From Denitratisoma sp. (GTDB taxonomy: Bacteria > Pseudomonadota > Gammaproteobacteria > Burkholderiales > Rhodocyclaceae): DNA of 64,000 nt. A program made the position numbers and the translations under genes. The notes under the pieces were generated by a model, which was given only the letters and a program-made list of their open reading frames with translations, was not told where the DNA came from and did not search any database. This document shows positions 39,295 to 50,287 of this stretch, piece by piece; position 1 is the stretch's first letter; each line of letters starts with the position of its first letter. The stretch lies in NCBI GenBank assembly GCA_032027165.1, contig JAVSMO010000001.1, positions 1,724,253-1,788,252 of the forward strand. The letters run 5' to 3'.

Positions 39295-39930
39295 TTGTCC
39301 ACTGCCAGCGAAACCGTCGATGAAGCGGGGGAAGAGGCGATGCCCCGGCCGGGCCTCGTCCTGCGCCTGAAGCGCCTGCTGGCCGCGCCCCTGCTGCTGC
39401 TACGCCGCCTGCGCCGACCCAAGGAGGAGACCGAGGAAGAGGCGGCGACGGAAGCCGTGCCGGACCGCCGCGACACACGGCGCGAGGAGAGCGATGAGGA
39501 AGCGGAGGTTCCCGCTGCCCCGTCGCGGTGGCACCGCCTGCTGCCCTACGGCCTGGTGCTGTTGGCCGGCGCCGGTGCCGGCGGCGGCGGAATGTATTGG
39601 CTCTCGGCCCAGGTCATCGCCCGCCAGGCGGCGGTACTCGACGAGCAGCAGGCGGAAGTCGCGCGACTGAAGGGCCTGGTCGCCGGCTACGACCAGCTGG
39701 TCCTGCAGAACAGGAAAAAGCTGGAAGAGGAGCAAAGCAAGCGGGTGGCGCTGGAAAATCGCCTGGCGATGGCCCAGGCCGACCTGACGCGGCAGCCTGC
39801 AGCCGTCGAGCGCGGCGCACCGGCGCAGGCCGCCGCCGGCCCGCCCGGCAAGGCGGGGGACTGCACGCTGCGGCCGGGCAGCATCGGCAGCACGCTGAAG
39901 GACTGCCTGGCCGAATTCAACCGTCCGTAA
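39295..39930 (+). CDS. Single-pass membrane protein with coiled coil, unknown
   Basis: 211 aa if it starts at the TTG at 39295 (behind ACGGAGA); an ATG at 39340 is the alternative. A basic/acidic N-terminal region ([25 protein letters not shown]) precedes a membrane helix (about 83-105, [20 protein letters not shown]) and a coiled coil (about 115-160, [35 protein letters not shown]). Two cysteines near the end ([16 protein letters not shown]) could form a disulfide. Not recognised; overlaps convergent murI by 14 bp. Confidence 0.6.
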   Translation: MSTASETVDEAGEEAMPRPGLVLRLKRLLAAPLLLLRRLRRPKEETEEEAATEAVPDRRDTRREESDEEAEVPAAPSRWHRLLPYGLVLLAGAGAGGGGMYWLSAQVIARQAAVLDEQQAEVARLKGLVAGYDQLVLQNRKKLEEEQSKRVALENRLAMAQADLTRQPAAVERGAPAQAAAGPPGKAGDCTLRPGSIGSTLKDCLAEFNRP

Positions 39931-40714
39931 GCCGTTCGACCGGGGCGGCAGCACCCCACAGCCTTGGCAGGAGCGCCTCCAGCCGGGCGGGCTCGCCGCT
40001 GCTGAAGAAGCGCTCCGTCCCCTGGGGCTGCCCGGATAAAAAGTCAGTCTCCGCAAGACGGCGAGCAAGCTGGCGCGCGACGGCGGCGCCCGATTCGACG
40101 ATCTCCGCCTGCGGCCCGACAAGCTCGCGCAGCAGCGGGGCAAGAAACGGGTAATGCGTGCAGCCCAGCACCAGGGTGTCCGCCCCCGCTTCCAGCAGCG
40201 GCGCGACGAAGCCTTCCAGCAGGCGGCGCGTCAGCGGCCCCGCCAGATCCCCCGCTTCTATCCGTTCCACCAGGCCCGGACAGGGCTGGACGATGACCCG
40301 CGCCTGCGAGCCGAAGCGGCCGACCAGTTCGGCGAACTTGCCGCTCTCCAGCGTGCCGCTGGTGGCGAGCACGCCGATGACGCCGGCGCGCGTCGCCTCG
40401 GCGGCCGGCTTGACGGCCGGCTCCATGCCGACGATGGGCAGGTCGAAGCGCTCGCGCAGGCGGGAAATGGCCGCCGCCGTGGCGGTGTTGCAGGCGACGA
40501 CCAGGGCCTTGGCGTCGCGGGCGACGAGGAATTCGGCGATGGCGAAGGCGCGCGCCTCGATGAACTGCGGCGACTTGACGCCATAGGGCGCGTGGGCGGA
40601 ATCGGCGACGTAGAGCAGGTCTTCCGCCGGCAGCGCCGCGCGGATGTGGCGCAGGACGGTGAGCCCGCCGACGCCGGAATCGAAAACGCCGATCGGGCGG
40701 GCGGCCGGACTCAA
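39917..40714 (-). CDS. murI: Glutamate racemase
   Basis: 265 aa. Start is a TTG overlapping the purM stop (TTGA); [18 protein letters not shown] is the N-terminal signature. The two catalytic cysteines are in VVACNTATA and [10 protein letters not shown]. Makes D-glutamate for peptidoglycan. Coupled to purM. A dispersed 25-bp repeat lies near its C-terminus (LAETDFLSG). Confidence 0.93.
   Translation of the reverse strand: MSPAARPIGVFDSGVGGLTVLRHIRAALPAEDLLYVADSAHAPYGVKSPQFIEARAFAIAEFLVARDAKALVVACNTATAAAISRLRERFDLPIVGMEPAVKPAAEATRAGVIGVLATSGTLESGKFAELVGRFGSQARVIVQPCPGLVERIEAGDLAGPLTRRLLEGFVAPLLEAGADTLVLGCTHYPFLAPLLRELVGPQAEIVESGAAVARQLARRLAETDFLSGQPQGTERFFSSGEPARLEALLPRLWGAAAPVERLTDG
40039..40063 (+). 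repeat. Dispersed 25-bp repeat, copy 7 (22/25)
   Basis: 22/25 to consensus, within murI (antisense), read as RLAETDFL, a different frame from the GLTF copies. Confidence 0.75.
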
Positions 40715-41739
40715 GCGACGATCGTCTGCGCCTGGTCCGCGCCGCGGCGGCAGATCATGCCGATGCTCCAGGCCGTCTCGCCGGCCTCGCGCAGCAGCCT
40801 GAGGGCCTGCTCCTCGTGCGCCTGCGAGACGACGACGACCATGCCGATGCCGCAGTTGAAGACGCGATGCATCTCGGCGTCGGCCACCTGGCCCTGCTCC
40901 TGCAGCCAGTCGAACAGCTTCGGCCGCGTCCACGCCTTGCTGTCGAGCGTCGCCGTCAGCGAGGCGCCGAGGATGCGCGGCACGTTGTCGAGCAGGCCGC
41001 CGCCGGTGATGTGGGCGAGGCCCTTCACCGGCAAGGCCTCCATCAGGGCGAGCAGCGGCTTGACGTAGATGCGCGTCGGCGCCATCACCGCCTCGGCGAG
41101 CGGGCGCCCGTCGAAATCGGCATTCATGTCGGGTTTGGCCCGCTCGAGGATCTTGCGCACCAGGGAATAGCCGTTGGAATGCGCGCCGCTGGAGGCCAGC
41201 CCGATGACGACGTCGCCCGGCTCGATGCCGCGGCCGTCGATGATCTTCGATTTCTCGACGGCGCCGACGGCGAAGCCGGCGAGGTCGTACTCGCCGTCCG
41301 GGTACATGCCGGGCATCTCGGCCGTCTCGCCGCCGATCAGCGCGCAGCCGGCCAGCTCGCAGCCTTTCGCGATGCCCTGGATGACGCTTGCGGCGGTGTC
41401 CACGTCGAGGCGGCCGCAGGCGAAGTAGTCGAGGAAGAACAGCGGCTCGGCGCCCTGCACCAGAATGTCGTTCACGCTCATCGCCACCAGGTCCTGGCCA
41501 ACGGTGTCGTGGCGGTTGAGCTGGAAGGCCAGCTTGAGCTTGGTGCCGACGCCGTCGGTGCCGGAGACCAGCACCGGCTCCCGGTATTTCTTCGAGATCT
41601 CGAAGAGGGCGCCGAAGCCGCCGATGCCGGCCATCACCTCGGGCCGCAGGGTGCGCTTGGCGAAGGGTTTGATGCGTTCGACGAGGGAGTCGCCGGCATC
41701 GATATCGACGCCGGCATCGCGGTAGGTAAGGGAGGTCAA
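40711..41739 (-). CDS. purM: Phosphoribosylformylglycinamidine cyclo-ligase
   Basis: 342 aa from the proposed TTG start giving [17 protein letters not shown], which fits the family start S-L-x-Y-(K/R)-DAGVDIDAG; an upstream ATG would add an unconserved tail. Signatures are [32 protein letters not shown] and [15 protein letters not shown]. Purine synthesis step 5. The start codon is the least certain part. Confidence 0.93.
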   Translation of the reverse strand: MTSLTYRDAGVDIDAGDSLVERIKPFAKRTLRPEVMAGIGGFGALFEISKKYREPVLVSGTDGVGTKLKLAFQLNRHDTVGQDLVAMSVNDILVQGAEPLFFLDYFACGRLDVDTAASVIQGIAKGCELAGCALIGGETAEMPGMYPDGEYDLAGFAVGAVEKSKIIDGRGIEPGDVVIGLASSGAHSNGYSLVRKILERAKPDMNADFDGRPLAEAVMAPTRIYVKPLLALMEALPVKGLAHITGGGLLDNVPRILGASLTATLDSKAWTRPKLFDWLQEQGQVADAEMHRVFNCGIGMVVVVSQAHEEQALRLLREAGETAWSIGMICRRGADQAQTIVA

Positions 41740-41824
41740 GGGGCTGTCCGCTTCGTGATAAAGTTGCGCTTCGCGCAGGAAAGGGCGAATTTTAACGTAT
41801 CCGCCCCCGTCAATCACCACGAAC

Positions 41825-42517
41825 ATGCCCCAGCAGCTGACGCTCGACATCCGGCCCGAGCAGCACCCGACCCTGGAGAACTTCATCGCCGGCGCCAACG
41901 CCGAGCTGGTGGCGCGCCTGCGCGCCCTGGCCCAGCCGAAGGCCTTCGATGCGGTCTACCTGTGGGGGCCGCCGGGCAGCGGCCGCACGCACCTGCTGCG
42001 GGCCGCGCTGGCGGCCGCCGAAGCGGCTGCCCGCCGGGTCGTCCTGGTCGCCGGCGAGGAGGCCGGCGCCGAGCTGCCCTGCCCGCCCGGCGGACTGCTC
42101 ATCGTCGACGACGTCGATCGCCTCGACGACACTGCCCAGATTGCCCTCTTCCGTGCCTTCAACTCGGCCCGTCTGGCCGGGCTGGCCCTGCTCATCGCCG
42201 GACCGGCGGCACCGCTGGAACTGAAGCTGCGCGAGGACCTGCGCACGCGCATCGGCCAGGCCCTCGTCTACCAGGTCAAGCCGCTCAGCGACGAGGATAA
42301 GGCCGCCACCCTGCAGAGCCAGGCCAGCCAGCGCGGCCTGCGCGTCGAGGACGAGGTGTTCGGCTACATGCTGCGCCACACCGCGCGCGACCTGCCCTCG
42401 CTGATGGCGGTGCTGGACGCCCTCGACCGCGCCTCGCTCGAACGCAAGCGTCCGGTCACAGTGCCGCTGCTCAAGGAAATGCTCAACAAGTTCAACCGGA
42501 ATCCCAAGTCTTCATGA
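41825..42517 (+). CDS. hda: DnaA regulatory inactivator Hda
   Basis: 230 aa AAA+ protein homologous to DnaA domain III. N-terminal clamp-binding motif QQLTLDI, P-loop [16 protein letters not shown], Walker [11 protein letters not shown], and the arginine-containing [26 protein letters not shown]. With the beta clamp it promotes DnaA-ATP hydrolysis to limit re-initiation. Overlaps the next gene by ATGA. Confidence 0.9.
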   Translation: MPQQLTLDIRPEQHPTLENFIAGANAELVARLRALAQPKAFDAVYLWGPPGSGRTHLLRAALAAAEAAARRVVLVAGEEAGAELPCPPGGLLIVDDVDRLDDTAQIALFRAFNSARLAGLALLIAGPAAPLELKLREDLRTRIGQALVYQVKPLSDEDKAATLQSQASQRGLRVEDEVFGYMLRHTARDLPSLMAVLDALDRASLERKRPVTVPLLKEMLNKFNRNPKSS

Positions 42518-43176
42518 ATCTCGCCTTATTCGACCTCGACAACACGCTCCTCGCCGGCGACTCGGATTTCGAGTGGGCGCAATACCTGATTTCCCGCGGC
42601 GTGCTCGACCGCGAGGTGTACGAGGCGCGCAACCTGGATTTCTACGAGCAGTACAAGGCCGGCACGCTCGACATCCACGAATTCCTCGATTTCCAGCTGA
42701 AGCCGCTGTCGCGCCACCCGCGCCGCGAACTCGATGCCTGGCACGCCGACTTCATGGCCACGCGCATCCTGCCCATCGTCACCGCCAAGGGCCGCGAGCT
42801 GGTGCGCCGCCACCAGGCGGAAGGCGCGCTCACCGCCATCGTCACCGCCACCAACAGCTTCGTCACCGCACCCATCGCCCGCGAGTTCGGCATCGTCCAC
42901 CTGGTCGCCACCGAGCCGGAACAGGCGGCCGGCGAATTCACCGGCGGCGTCAGCGGCGTCCCCAGCTTCCGCGAGGGCAAGATCGCGCGCGTCGAAGCCT
43001 GGCTCGCCGGCTTCGGGCATGACTGGCGCAGCTTCGCGCGCAGCTGGTTCTACAGCGACTCGCTCAACGACCTGCCCCTGCTGGAGAAGGTCACCGACCC
43101 GGTCGCGGTGGACCCCGACCCGACCCTCGAGCGCCAAGCGCGCGAACGCGGCTGGCCGATCATCAGCCTGAGATAA
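42514..43176 (+). CDS. HAD-IB family phosphatase (SerB-like)
   Basis: 220 aa. Nucleophile motif LALFDLDNTLLAGDSDFEW with Asp8 and Asp10; motif II VTATNSFVT; motif III/IV YSDSLNDLPLLEKV. Family HAD-IB, subfamily often found next to hda in betaproteobacteria. It probably removes phosphate from a small metabolite (phosphoserine-like or histidinol phosphate-like); the substrate is undefined. Confidence 0.88.
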   Translation: MNLALFDLDNTLLAGDSDFEWAQYLISRGVLDREVYEARNLDFYEQYKAGTLDIHEFLDFQLKPLSRHPRRELDAWHADFMATRILPIVTAKGRELVRRHQAEGALTAIVTATNSFVTAPIAREFGIVHLVATEPEQAAGEFTGGVSGVPSFREGKIARVEAWLAGFGHDWRSFARSWFYSDSLNDLPLLEKVTDPVAVDPDPTLERQARERGWPIISLR

Positions 43177-43227
43177 CGCCTTGATCTGCTGTATCATTGC
43201 GCCCTTTCGCAACATCCAAGACGTAGC

Positions 43228-44559
43228 ATGATCCGCAAGCTGTTGCGCCGCGTGTTCAGCAAGGCCCCGCCCACGCACGAACCGGCGCTGATCCCCGTCG
43301 AGAAACACCACATCCGCCGCGAGTCGATCTCGCCCGGCGCGCGCCAGACGGTCGCGCGCCTGCAGGAGCACGGCCACGCCGCCTTCATCGTCGGCGGCGC
43401 GGTGCGCGACCTGCTCGCCGGCATCGTGCCGAAGGATTTCGACATCGCCACCGACGCCACGCCCGAGCAGGTGCGCGGCATCTTCCGCCGCTCGCGCATC
43501 ATCGGCCGCCGCTTCCGCATCGTCCATGTCATGGCGGGCGGCGAGACCATGGAGGTGTCCACCTTCCGCGCCGGCAACGACGTCGACTCCGAGACCGACG
43601 AGCACGGCCGCGTGCTGCGCGACAACGTCTTCGGCAGCGTCGAGGAGGATGCGGCGCGGCGCGACTTCACCGTCAACGCGCTCTACTACAACCCCGGCGA
43701 CGAGACCATCACCGACTACCACCACGGCGTCGCCGACCTGAAGCAGAAGACCCTGCGCATGATCGGCGACCCGCGCAAGCGCTACCGCGAGGATCCCGTG
43801 CGCATGCTGCGCGCCGTGCGCATGGCGGCCAAGCTGGGGCTGGCCATCGACCCCGCCGCGCGCGCGCCGATCCGCGAGATGGCGGATCTGCTCGAGAACG
43901 TGCCGGCGGCGCGCCTCTTCGACGAGATGCTCAAGCTGCTGCTCTCCGGCCACTCGGTCGAATGCCTCAAGCAGCTGCGCGAGGAAGGCCTGCACCACGG
44001 CCTGCTGCCGCTGCTCGACGTCATCATGGAGCAGCCGCTGGGCGAGCGCTTCGTCTGGCTGTCGCTGGCCAGCACCGATGCGCGGGTGAAGGCCGGCAAG
44101 CCGACTTCGCCCGGCTTCCTCTTCGCCACCCTGCTCTGGCACGAAGTGCTTGCCGCCTGGGAAGCGCGCAAGCAGAACGGCGAACCGGCCATCCCGGCGC
44201 TGCATGCGGCCATGGACGAAGTCCTCGACATCCAGGGCGGCAAGCTCGCCATCACGCGCCGCATCGCCGCCGACATCAAGGACATCTGGGCGCTGCAGCC
44301 GCGCCTGGAGAACCGCAGCGGACGGCGTCCGCTGCGGGCGATCGAGCAGCCGCGCTTCAAGGCCGGCTACGATTTCCTGCTGCTGCGCGCCGAGAGCGGC
44401 GAACTGGACCGCGAGCTGGCCGACTGGTGGCGGACCTTCCTCGACGCCGACACCGATGCGCGGCTGGCCATGCTCACGCCCGAAAAAAAGTCAGCCCGCC
44501 GGAGGCGGCGGGGACGCAAGGGCGGCGGGGCAGGCACCGGTCCGGAAGAAGGCGCATGA
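43228..44559 (+). CDS. pcnB: Poly(A) polymerase I
   Basis: 443 aa. Nucleotidyltransferase head: AAFIVGGAVRDLLAGIVPKD and DFDIATDATPEQV with the catalytic aspartates, then RRDFTVNALYYNP and GDPRKRYREDPVRMLRAVR. A strongly basic C-terminal tail (KKSARRRRRGRKGGG) is typical of PcnB. Adds 3' poly(A) to RNA, promoting decay. The folK start overlaps its stop by ATGA. Confidence 0.95.
   Translation: MIRKLLRRVFSKAPPTHEPALIPVEKHHIRRESISPGARQTVARLQEHGHAAFIVGGAVRDLLAGIVPKDFDIATDATPEQVRGIFRRSRIIGRRFRIVHVMAGGETMEVSTFRAGNDVDSETDEHGRVLRDNVFGSVEEDAARRDFTVNALYYNPGDETITDYHHGVADLKQKTLRMIGDPRKRYREDPVRMLRAVRMAAKLGLAIDPAARAPIREMADLLENVPAARLFDEMLKLLLSGHSVECLKQLREEGLHHGLLPLLDVIMEQPLGERFVWLSLASTDARVKAGKPTSPGFLFATLLWHEVLAAWEARKQNGEPAIPALHAAMDEVLDIQGGKLAITRRIAADIKDIWALQPRLENRSGRRPLRAIEQPRFKAGYDFLLLRAESGELDRELADWWRTFLDADTDARLAMLTPEKKSARRRRRGRKGGGAGTGPEEGA
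44486..44510 (+). repeat. Dispersed 25-bp repeat, degenerate copy (17/25)
   Basis: AAAAGTCAGCCC then GCCGGAGGCGGCG at the basic tail of pcnB. The core is nearly intact but the second half is poor, so chance is possible. Confidence 0.3.
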
Positions 44560-45053
44560 CGGTACGGGCGTATGTGGCGCTGGGCAGCAATCTCGGCGAC
44601 CCGCAGGCGACCGTCCAGGCGGCGCTGCAGGCGCTGCAGGCGCTGCCCGGCAGCAAACTGGCGGCGGTCTCCTCGCTCTATCGCACTGCGCCGGTCGGCC
44701 TGAAGAACCAACCGGACTTCATCAACGCCGTCGCCGCACTCGATACGCAACTCTCCGCCGAAGACCTGCTCGACGCATTGTTCGCCATCGAGGAGCGCTT
44801 CGGACGCAAGCGGGAGTTCCACCATGCCCCGCGCACCCTCGATCTCGACCTCCTTCTCCACGGCAGCGAAACGCGCAGCACGGCGCGGCTGACGCTGCCG
44901 CACCCGCGCATGCACGAGCGCGCTTTCGTCCTGCAGCCGCTCGTCGAGATCGCGCCGGAGGCGACGATACCCGGCCATGGGCCGGCCGCCGCGCTGCTGC
45001 CCGGCGTCAGCGACCAGGTGCTGGCCCGACTTGAAGCCGTGACGGGAAGCTGA
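44556..45053 (+). CDS. folK: HPPK, 2-amino-4-hydroxy-6-hydroxymethyldihydropteridine pyrophosphokinase
   Basis: 165 aa. VRAYVALGSNLGDPQATVQ at the start, then LYRTAPVGLKNQPDFINAV, FGRKREFHHAPRTLDLDLLL with the conserved R..APRTLDLDLL motif, and LPHPRMHERAFVLQPL. Transfers PPi from ATP to the pterin in folate synthesis. Conserved pcnB-folK-panB order. Confidence 0.96.
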   Translation: MTVRAYVALGSNLGDPQATVQAALQALQALPGSKLAAVSSLYRTAPVGLKNQPDFINAVAALDTQLSAEDLLDALFAIEERFGRKREFHHAPRTLDLDLLLHGSETRSTARLTLPHPRMHERAFVLQPLVEIAPEATIPGHGPAAALLPGVSDQVLARLEAVTGS

Positions 45054-45155
45054 CGCCGGTCCGTTGTTCCGGCGGGGCCCGCCATGATCCTGCGGGGTTT
45101 TTCTGCAGGCGGCGAACGGCTATCATGCGCGCTCGACCCCTCTACGGGCATTGAC

Positions 45156-46800
<1,645 letters not shown>

Positions 46801-46903
46801 GGTACCGTCTTGCGCTCAGGCCGTCGGTGCACCAGCAGCGCACCTTGCGGGAGAGGAAACCGCAACCTGCCAGCTACTGAGACTGAGAGAAGGAGCGACC
46901 ACG

Positions 46904-47284
46904 ATGCAACGGACGATGTTGAAATCCAAGCTGCACCGCGTGACGGTTACGCATTCGGAACTGCATTACGAAGGTTCCTGCGCGATCGATCAGGATCTGC
47001 TCGATGCCGCGGACATCCGCGAGTACCAGCAGATCGACATCTACAACGTCAATAACGGCGAGCGCTTCACCACCTATGCCATCTCCGCCGAGCGCGGCAG
47101 CGGCATCATTTCGGTGAACGGCGCTGCGGCCCGCAAGGCCGCGCCCGGCGACCTGCTCATCATTGCCACCTATGCGATGTACGACGAGGCGGAACTGGCG
47201 AAGTTCGAGCCGGATCTGGTTTACGTCGATTCACGGAATCGCATGATGAACCAGCGTCACAAGATTCCCGTGCAATTGGCCTGA
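46904..47284 (+). CDS. panD: Aspartate 1-decarboxylase proenzyme
   Basis: 126 aa. Self-cleavage between G24 and S25 in [17 protein letters not shown] yields the pyruvoyl group on S25; [37 protein letters not shown] are conserved. Makes beta-alanine for PanC. Followed by a terminator. Confidence 0.96.
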   Translation: MQRTMLKSKLHRVTVTHSELHYEGSCAIDQDLLDAADIREYQQIDIYNVNNGERFTTYAISAERGSGIISVNGAAARKAAPGDLLIIATYAMYDEAELAKFEPDLVYVDSRNRMMNQRHKIPVQLA

Positions 47285-47303
47285 CCGAGGCCCCTTGGGA
47301 GTG

Positions 47304-47331
47304 AAAGCCCGCGCGACCCGCGGGCTTTTTT
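47304..47331 (+). terminator. Rho-independent terminator after panD
   Basis: AAAGCCCGCG / CGCGGGCTTT with a 5-nt loop then T-run. The T-run touches the stop of the convergent ctaA-like gene. Confidence 0.85.
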
Positions 47332-48268
47332 ATTTCCGGACTGCGTGCATCAGGCTCGCCGCAGCGGCGAGCAGGAGGGCCGCGCCGACGTTGTGGGCGA
47401 CGGCCAGCCAGAGCGAGAAGCCGCTCGCCACCGTCAGCGCGCCGAGCAGGCCTTCCAGCAGCAGCAAAGTCAGTACCGCCAAGGCGGTGTTGCGCGCCCG
47501 CCGCACGTTACGCAGGCGCAGGGCCACGACGGCAAGCAACGCGGCCGCCAGCACGGCGGCGTAGCGATGCAGCAGGTGCAGCGTAACCCCGCCGGCCTCG
47601 CCCGGCCCGGTCGGCCCCGCCAGCGTGACAAAGGGATTCAGCGCGGACCAGCCGGCCACCGGCCACCATACGCCCGGGCAGCCGGGCAGCGTGCCGCAGG
47701 CCGGCGCTGCGTAACGGGCGCCGATGAGGCCACCGAGCAGCACCGTCAGCGTCAGTGCCGCCAACGCAAGCCGGCAAAACGGCCCGCCCGGCCCCTGATC
47801 GACCCAACGCGACGGTTCCGAGGTGATCGCCACCCTCCAGGAAAACGTCACCAGGCCGAGGCCGCCGATCAGGTTGATGAAATTCACCCATGCCATGCGC
47901 GGATCCGCACTCCAGACACCGACGACCGACAGGAACAGCATCAGCGCCAGCAGGAGGGTCGCGTATCGGGCAGCCGGCTGCAGGGGCTGCGGCCGCCAGC
48001 AGCGCCACACCAGCACGATGCCCGCCAGCAGCGCCATCGTGGCGACAATGCGATGCGCGAGCCGCGCGCCCACCCATGGCGCGTTCGACACACCGGCCAG
48101 GACGCTTCCATAGCAGGCGGGCCAGTCGGCGCAACCGAGGCCGGCGCCGGAGAGGCGCAAGTAGGCACTGACCGTCACGACCAGAACGGACAGCACGCAG
48201 GTGAAGACCGCCAAGGCGCGGATGCGCCGGGTGCGCAGGTACAGCGAAGTATCGGATGCGAACCCCAT
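47330..48268 (-). CDS. COX15/CtaA-family heme A synthase homologue (Cys-containing type)
   Basis: 312 aa, about eight helices. Heme-ligand histidines in GARLAHRIVATMALL and LHLLHRYAAVLAAAL and AVAHNVGAALLL, and a cysteine pair in LGCADWPACYG plus another in ACGTLPGCPG, the arrangement of the Bacillus-type CtaA. It oxidises heme O to heme A. It is the second of two tandem CtaA homologues (5 bp apart). A degenerate copy of the dispersed repeat lies in its last helices. Confidence 0.85.
   Translation of the reverse strand: MGFASDTSLYLRTRRIRALAVFTCVLSVLVVTVSAYLRLSGAGLGCADWPACYGSVLAGVSNAPWVGARLAHRIVATMALLAGIVLVWRCWRPQPLQPAARYATLLLALMLFLSVVGVWSADPRMAWVNFINLIGGLGLVTFSWRVAITSEPSRWVDQGPGGPFCRLALAALTLTVLLGGLIGARYAAPACGTLPGCPGVWWPVAGWSALNPFVTLAGPTGPGEAGGVTLHLLHRYAAVLAAALLAVVALRLRNVRRARNTALAVLTLLLLEGLLGALTVASGFSLWLAVAHNVGAALLLAAAASLMHAVRK
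47465..47489 (+). repeat. Dispersed 25-bp repeat, degenerate copy (17/25)
   Basis: AAAGTCAGTA core with 17/25 overall, inside the ctaA-like gene, read antisense as AVLTLLLL. Could be chance in a hydrophobic helix. Confidence 0.35.
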
Positions 48269-48273
48269 CCGGC

Positions 48274-49320
48274 TCAGGAAGACCGCAATTGGGCCGGCAC
48301 CCGGAGTTCGTGGTTGAGCCAGAGGAGGGCCGCCATCAGCACCATGGACCCTCCCTGATGCGCGGCGCCCAGTGCAACCGGGACGGCATGCAGCACCGTC
48401 AGGATGCCGAGCGTGATCTGCCCGGCCAGCACGGCCAGCATCAGGGTGGCGACCCGTTGCGCCCGCAGGCGATCGGGAAACTGGCGCAGCCTGATCCAGA
48501 ACCAGGGCGCGAGGAAGGCCAGCAGCCAGGCGCCGAGCCGGTGATCGAACTGCACCGTCGCCATGTTGTTGAAGAAGTTCAGGTACCAGGGCTCGATCAT
48601 GAAGATTTCCGGCGGCACGAAATGGCCATTCATGAGCGGGAAGGTGTTGTAGGCCTTGCCCGCCCGGATGCCGGCGACGAAGCCGCCGGTGACGACCATG
48701 TAGCAGGCCAGCACGAACAGCCAGAAGCCGAGGCGCTGCAGCCGGCGGTAACCCTCATGGGCGAAATAATGCGAGCGCTCCTCGATCAGTCCCAGCGCCA
48801 CCCACATCATCGCGATAAAAATGATGAAGGCGAGCGACAGGTGTGCAGTGAGCCGGTACTGGCTGACGCGCGGATCGTCCACCAACCCGCTCTTCACCAT
48901 GTACCAGCCCATGGCGCCCTGCAGGCCGCCGAGGATGAAGATGCCGACCAGCTTAGGCACCAGCTTGCGATCGATCTTGCGCCGCAGCAAGAAATAGAGG
49001 AAGGGCACAAAGAAAACCAGGCCAATGGTCCTGCCGAGCACGCGATGGAAATATTCCCACCAGAAAATACCCTTGAATTCATCGAGGGACATGCTGTGGT
49101 TGACCTGCTGGTACTCCGGCGTCTGCTTATATTTTTCAAAGACTTCGAGCCAGTCGGCCTGGGTCAGGGGCGGCAGGGTTCCCACCAGCGGCTGCCATTC
49201 GACGATGGACAGCCCGGAGTGCGTCAGGCGCGTTACGCCACCGACGACCAGGGTGGCAAAAACCATGGCGGAGCAAAGAAAAAGCCAGATCGCGATCTGG
49301 CGGCGCGCAACGGGATTCAT
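48274..49320 (-). CDS. ctaA: Heme A synthase, proteobacterial/mitochondrial COX15 type
   Basis: 348 aa. Begins MNPVARRQIAIWLFLCSAMVF then VVGGVTRLTHSGLSIVEWQP, the standard COX15 start; histidines in FKGIFWWEYFHRVLGRTIGL, FDHRLGAWLLAFLAPW and GAAHQGGSMVLM. No cysteine pair, unlike the partner gene. Together they supply heme A to a heme-copper enzyme, and the nearest is the divergent norSY-like cluster. Long stretch 49321-49557 upstream contains an FNR-type box. Confidence 0.92.
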   Translation of the reverse strand: MNPVARRQIAIWLFLCSAMVFATLVVGGVTRLTHSGLSIVEWQPLVGTLPPLTQADWLEVFEKYKQTPEYQQVNHSMSLDEFKGIFWWEYFHRVLGRTIGLVFFVPFLYFLLRRKIDRKLVPKLVGIFILGGLQGAMGWYMVKSGLVDDPRVSQYRLTAHLSLAFIIFIAMMWVALGLIEERSHYFAHEGYRRLQRLGFWLFVLACYMVVTGGFVAGIRAGKAYNTFPLMNGHFVPPEIFMIEPWYLNFFNNMATVQFDHRLGAWLLAFLAPWFWIRLRQFPDRLRAQRVATLMLAVLAGQITLGILTVLHAVPVALGAAHQGGSMVLMAALLWLNHELRVPAQLRSS

Positions 49321-49432
49321 TTTTCGGAAACCGGTGTTTTTCTGCGATTTTACGGCTTGAAATTTGAACCGAAATTATATGCGACAACGTGCCGCACTGC
49401 CGCATGCAAGTGATTGCGTATTTGGGCGTTTC

Positions 49433-49446
49433 TTAACCTAGATCAA
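49433..49446. promoter_or_regulatory. CRP/FNR-family (Dnr/NnrR-like) box before norSY cluster
   Basis: TTAAC-CTAG-ATCAA, the Dnr/NnrR-type variant of TTGAT-N4-ATCAA, lies in the 237-bp gap between ctaA and the norSY-like genes. A site centred -41.5 would put the start near 49481; the -10 there (TAGCTT) is weak. Confidence 0.55.
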
Positions 49447-49557
49447 ACTATTCATATTACCTCCGGCGTAGCTTATCGCCCGTTAAATCCCCGTAGTTTG
49501 TCTTTCGGAAAATTTGTCGAAAAACCGCCGTCCGCGGCGCAAAAAAAGGAGGCTTAA

Positions 49558-49704
49558 ATGGCTGATCAAGAAGAACGCGTACCCGTCATGCAGCAGGTGC
49601 TGGACAATCCGTTCCTGCTGCTGTTTCTGGGTATCACCATCCCCACCGTGCTCTACATCCTGTGGGGCGTGATGGAAATCGCCAACATTCCGGTCGCCAG
49701 CTGA
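49558..49704 (+). CDS. Small single-helix subunit, probable accessory of the oxidase/NOR
   Basis: 48 aa, one membrane helix: MADQEERVPVMQQVLDNP then FLLLFLGITIPTVLYILWG and VMEIANIPVAS. AAAGGAGG gives an excellent ribosome binding site. It is 31 bp before the CuA subunit and resembles the tiny third subunits of B-family heme-copper enzymes, so it is probably a structural subunit. Confidence 0.75.
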   Translation: MADQEERVPVMQQVLDNPFLLLFLGITIPTVLYILWGVMEIANIPVAS

Positions 49705-49735
49705 CCGGCAGCCTTTCATTTTCAGGGAGAAACTG

Positions 49736-50275
49736 ATGAGCGCAATCCTGCCGCCCGCAGACCGGATCTGGTGGAAGCACCCGATCGACAAGCTGGAGTA
49801 CACCTGGATCGCCATCGCGCTGATCTGGTCGCTGACCATGTTCGTGATGATGATCTGGTGGCATATCTACGGCAACCAGAACCTGGCCAACGAAACCTAC
49901 AAGACGACCAAGGAGATGTACGCCGCCAAGACGCAAGCCGTGGTCGACAAGTACACGGTGCGCACCGAGACCGACAAGCAGATTCCCGTCGTCAAGCCGC
50001 CCGCCGGCTCCGACATCTACCTGATCGGCCGTCTCTGGGACTGGTGGCCGATCTACGAGCTTGAGAAGGACAAGACCTACAAGCTCCACCTCTCGGCGAT
50101 GGACTACATGCACGGCTTCTCGCTGCAGCCGCAGAACATCAACATCCAGGTGCATCCGAACTACGACCACGTGATCAAGATCACGCCGAACCAGGCCGGC
50201 ACCTACTCCATCGTCTGCAACGAATACTGCGGCATCGGCCATCACACGATGGTCGGTCGCATCTACGTGAAATAA
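49736..50275 (+). CDS. norS: CuA-containing subunit II of a heme-copper nitric oxide reductase/oxidase (NorS-like)
   Basis: 179 aa. One N-terminal membrane helix (about 24-42) and a periplasmic cupredoxin. CuA ligands are all present: H126, then C161-x-E163-x-C165-x3-H169-x2-M172 (in IVCNEYCGIGHHTMVG). Accepts electrons from a periplasmic cytochrome c. Gene order (small subunit, CuA subunit, subunit I, senC) matches the norSY-senC cluster of ammonia oxidisers, the sNOR group; a B-family cytochrome c oxidase is the alternative. Confidence 0.75.
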   Translation: MSAILPPADRIWWKHPIDKLEYTWIAIALIWSLTMFVMMIWWHIYGNQNLANETYKTTKEMYAAKTQAVVDKYTVRTETDKQIPVVKPPAGSDIYLIGRLWDWWPIYELEKDKTYKLHLSAMDYMHGFSLQPQNINIQVHPNYDHVIKITPNQAGTYSIVCNEYCGIGHHTMVGRIYVK

Positions 50276-50287
50276 GGGGGCGCGTAA

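Noticed and set aside
45084..45155. Upstream ATG for panB
   Set aside because: Adds 24 unconserved residues; [12 protein letters not shown] matches the family start.
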